DNA from: Chloroflexi bacterium HGW-Chloroflexi-3
Lineage (GTDB): Bacteria; Chloroflexota; Anaerolineae; Anaerolineales; Anaerolineaceae
Assembly (NCBI GenBank): GCA_002842045.1
Contig: PHBX01000023.1
Coordinates: forward strand, 1 to 64,000
DNA length: 64,000 bases
Reading direction: 5' to 3'
A program made the translations under genes and the position numbers. Shown in pieces: positions 62,331 through 64,000 of the stretch. The first letter of the stretch is position 1. Each line of letters opens with the position of its first letter. The notes under the pieces are model-generated. The model ran no database searches. It saw only the letters and a list, made by a program, of their open reading frames with translations, and was not told the origin of the DNA.

Positions 62331-64000
62331 TTATTTATCAACATTATTTTCTGCAGCACCAGCGTATAGATTATTCATATATTCTTTGACCATTCTTCTT
62401 GTGGAGAATTTTGGTGCGTTGGAACGAATAGTTTCTTTTACGCGTGCAATCCATTCATTTGGCAAATTATCTGCCGATCTGGATTGATAATACAATGGAA
62501 CGATTTCATTTTCCAGGGTCTCATAAAGATCCCTGGAATCTATTTCGTCCTGTTGATTGGTATCCTGATATTCAGTGTCATCGCCTATCGGCCACCCATT
62601 TTTGCCATTGTAACCTTCACGCCACCAACCATCTAATACCGAGAAATTCAATACACCATTCAAAGCTGCCTTCATACCGGATGTACCGGATGCTTCGTTT
62701 GGTCTTCGCGGGGTATTCAACCAGACATCAACTCCCTGAACCAAAAGTCGGGCTACATTCATGTCATAATCCTCAAGGAAAATTAACCTTCCACCCATTC
62801 GGGCGTCTTTGACAGCGCGATAGATTTCCTGAATAATCAATTTTCCTGGCTCATCTGCCGGATGAGCTTTACCAGAAAAAATAATTTGCACAGGCATACG
62901 CTCATTGGTCACTAACTTGAGCAACCGTTCATAGTCTCTGAGAATCAGATTAGCTCGTTTGTAGGTCGCAAAACGTCTGGCAAAACCAATGGTTAAGGAA
63001 TACGGTTCCATCAAAACACCACTGGCAACAACCTGAACAGGGTGAAAACCACCTTCCTGCCATTTTCGCCTTGCAACTTCATTACAATAAACAGTCAATT
63101 TTCGTTTCAAATGTTTTCGGACTGCCCAAAGTTCAAAATCAGGGATTCTTTCGATATTTTCCCAAATTTCGGGTTCATCTGCCCGATCCATCCAATCAGG
63201 AGCCAGATATTTCTGGAATAAAAGATTCGTTTGTCTGGCAATCCAGGTACCTGTGTGGATGCCATTGGTGATGTGGGTAATCGGAACTTCGTTTTCACCT
63301 CTATCAGGCCATAACCAGTTCCACATTTTTCGGGAAACATCACCATGTAATTCAGAAACTGAATTCATGTGTTCTGAGAGCTTAAGCGCCAGAACCGGCA
63401 TAACGAATGTTTCCCCCCAGGTTTGAGCCTGTTTTCCCAAATCAACAAATTGATCTCTGGAGAGGTTTAATTTTGGCCAAATTTGTGAAAAATATTTATC
63501 AATTAACCAAATCGGAAATTGATCATTACCAGCAGGTACTGGAGTATGAGTGGTAAACACATTATTCTTTTTAACAATTTCTGTGGCTTCTTCAAAAGTT
63601 TTTCCCCTGTCAATCATCTCCAATATGCGTTCCAAAGCGAGAAACGCCGAATGACCTTCATTCATATGCCAGACAGTAGGTTTGTATCCCAGAATACGTA
63701 ACACACGAACACCACCCATACCTAATAAAATTTCCTGTGAAATTCTAACATCAAGATCATTGCTATATAATCTCGATGTTAATTGGCGATCGTTGGGTGA
63801 ATTTTCGTCCAGATCAGAATCCATTAAATATAAGAAGTTTCTGCCAATATTAACCTGCCATATTCGTGCAAAAACCGATCTGCCTGGTAAATCAATCGAA
63901 ATTGCCAGTGGCTTCCCCTGTTCATCTGTCAATGGAATAATTGGCACTTCGGAATAATTTAGATAAAAATTTCGTGTTTCCTGCCAGCCATCCTCCGAAA
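62331..64000 (-). CDS. Alpha-glucan (glycogen/maltodextrin) phosphorylase, C-terminal part
   Basis: PLP enzyme that splits alpha-1,4-glucan with phosphate to release glucose-1-phosphate. About 556 codons are present. The frame stays open to the right edge (reading EDGWQETRNFYLNYSEVP before the first internal start), so the N-terminal part lies outside the window. Motifs include WHMNEGHSAFLALERI, FTTHTPVPAGNDQFP, THITNGIHTGTWIARQ, GFARRFATYKRANLIL and the PLP-lysine segment EASGTSGMKAALNGVLNFSV, as in the TIGR02094-type phosphorylases. The GTG at 63947 is internal, not the true start. Confidence 0.9.
   Translation of the reverse strand, partial: SEDGWQETRNFYLNYSEVPIIPLTDEQGKPLAISIDLPGRSVFARIWQVNIGRNFLYLMDSDLDENSPNDRQLTSRLYSNDLDVRISQEILLGMGGVRVLRILGYKPTVWHMNEGHSAFLALERILEMIDRGKTFEEATEIVKKNNVFTTHTPVPAGNDQFPIWLIDKYFSQIWPKLNLSRDQFVDLGKQAQTWGETFVMPVLALKLSEHMNSVSELHGDVSRKMWNWLWPDRGENEVPITHITNGIHTGTWIARQTNLLFQKYLAPDWMDRADEPEIWENIERIPDFELWAVRKHLKRKLTVYCNEVARRKWQEGGFHPVQVVASGVLMEPYSLTIGFARRFATYKRANLILRDYERLLKLVTNERMPVQIIFSGKAHPADEPGKLIIQEIYRAVKDARMGGRLIFLEDYDMNVARLLVQGVDVWLNTPRRPNEASGTSGMKAALNGVLNFSVLDGWWREGYNGKNGWPIGDDTEYQDTNQQDEIDSRDLYETLENEIVPLYYQSRSADNLPNEWIARVKETIRSNAPKFSTRRMVKEYMNNLYAGAAENNVDK

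Overview
The window looks like the chromosome of a fairly low-GC member of the Chloroflexota, most likely class Anaerolineae. This is an inference from gene content and style: many lipoproteins and single-pass proteins with Pro/Thr-rich 'PTPTPTR' linkers, LysM-M23 peptidases, a BMP-type nucleoside ABC transporter, an oversized SecA with insertions, a DUF711 protein, two TPR paralogues and no outer-membrane assembly genes. No mobile element, CRISPR array, rRNA or tRNA was seen. Almost all genes are housekeeping or conserved accessory genes.

Layout. 1-2573: end of rpmI, rplT, a SpoU-type rRNA methyltransferase and a DUF711 protein. 2577-8979 (minus): a membrane-anchored protein, a PpiC lipoprotein, groES-groEL and two TPR membrane proteins. 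9201-16630 (plus): trmD, an MFS transporter and a BMP-family ABC importer whose binding-protein gene is broken. 16691-17854: a UroD/MtaA-like protein. 18001-23945: a NatA/NatB-like ABC exporter, rho and a LysM-M23 peptidase. 24012-42195 (minus): priA, amrB, a second LysM-M23 peptidase, an M19 dipeptidase, an S1-domain protein, secA (frameshifted), a four-gene 2-oxoacid dehydrogenase operon and an FprA-like reductase. 42388-46025 (plus): an M16 peptidase pair, acpS and a phosphoesterase. 46022-47081 (minus): an uncharacterised two-gene operon. 47262-49380: frr-uppS-cdsA. 49423-51980 (minus): SIMPL and LiaF-like membrane proteins. 52118-54036: an attenuator followed by cysK-cysE. 54049-56336 (minus): CAP-LysM, CBS and surE. 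56638-59148: rpsB-tsf-pyrH. 59198-60267: a dnaK remnant. 60434-64000: nfeD, UPF0316 and a truncated glucan phosphorylase.

The most interesting regulatory sequence is at 52118-52326, upstream of cysK-cysE. A consensus promoter precedes a Shine-Dalgarno site and a 13-codon ORF with two Cys codons. Four mutually exclusive RNA segments follow and end in a terminator, which is the architecture of a trp-type attenuator but specific for cysteine. The second is at 47092-47135. Two inverted LexA-like boxes (AGAAC-N4-ATTCT type) overlap the -10 of a perfectly consensus promoter that drives an uncharacterised operon, whose main product has a degraded P-loop. This could be a damage-inducible system not previously described.

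Three genes are disrupted. secA has a -1 shift at an A8 slippery run, the BMP binding protein has lost its lipobox and linker, and dnaK carries a 4-nt insertion and two large deletions. These may be real or may be assembly errors. Several genes have a -10 hexamer 6-8 nt before the ATG and no Shine-Dalgarno site, which suggests leaderless transcripts.
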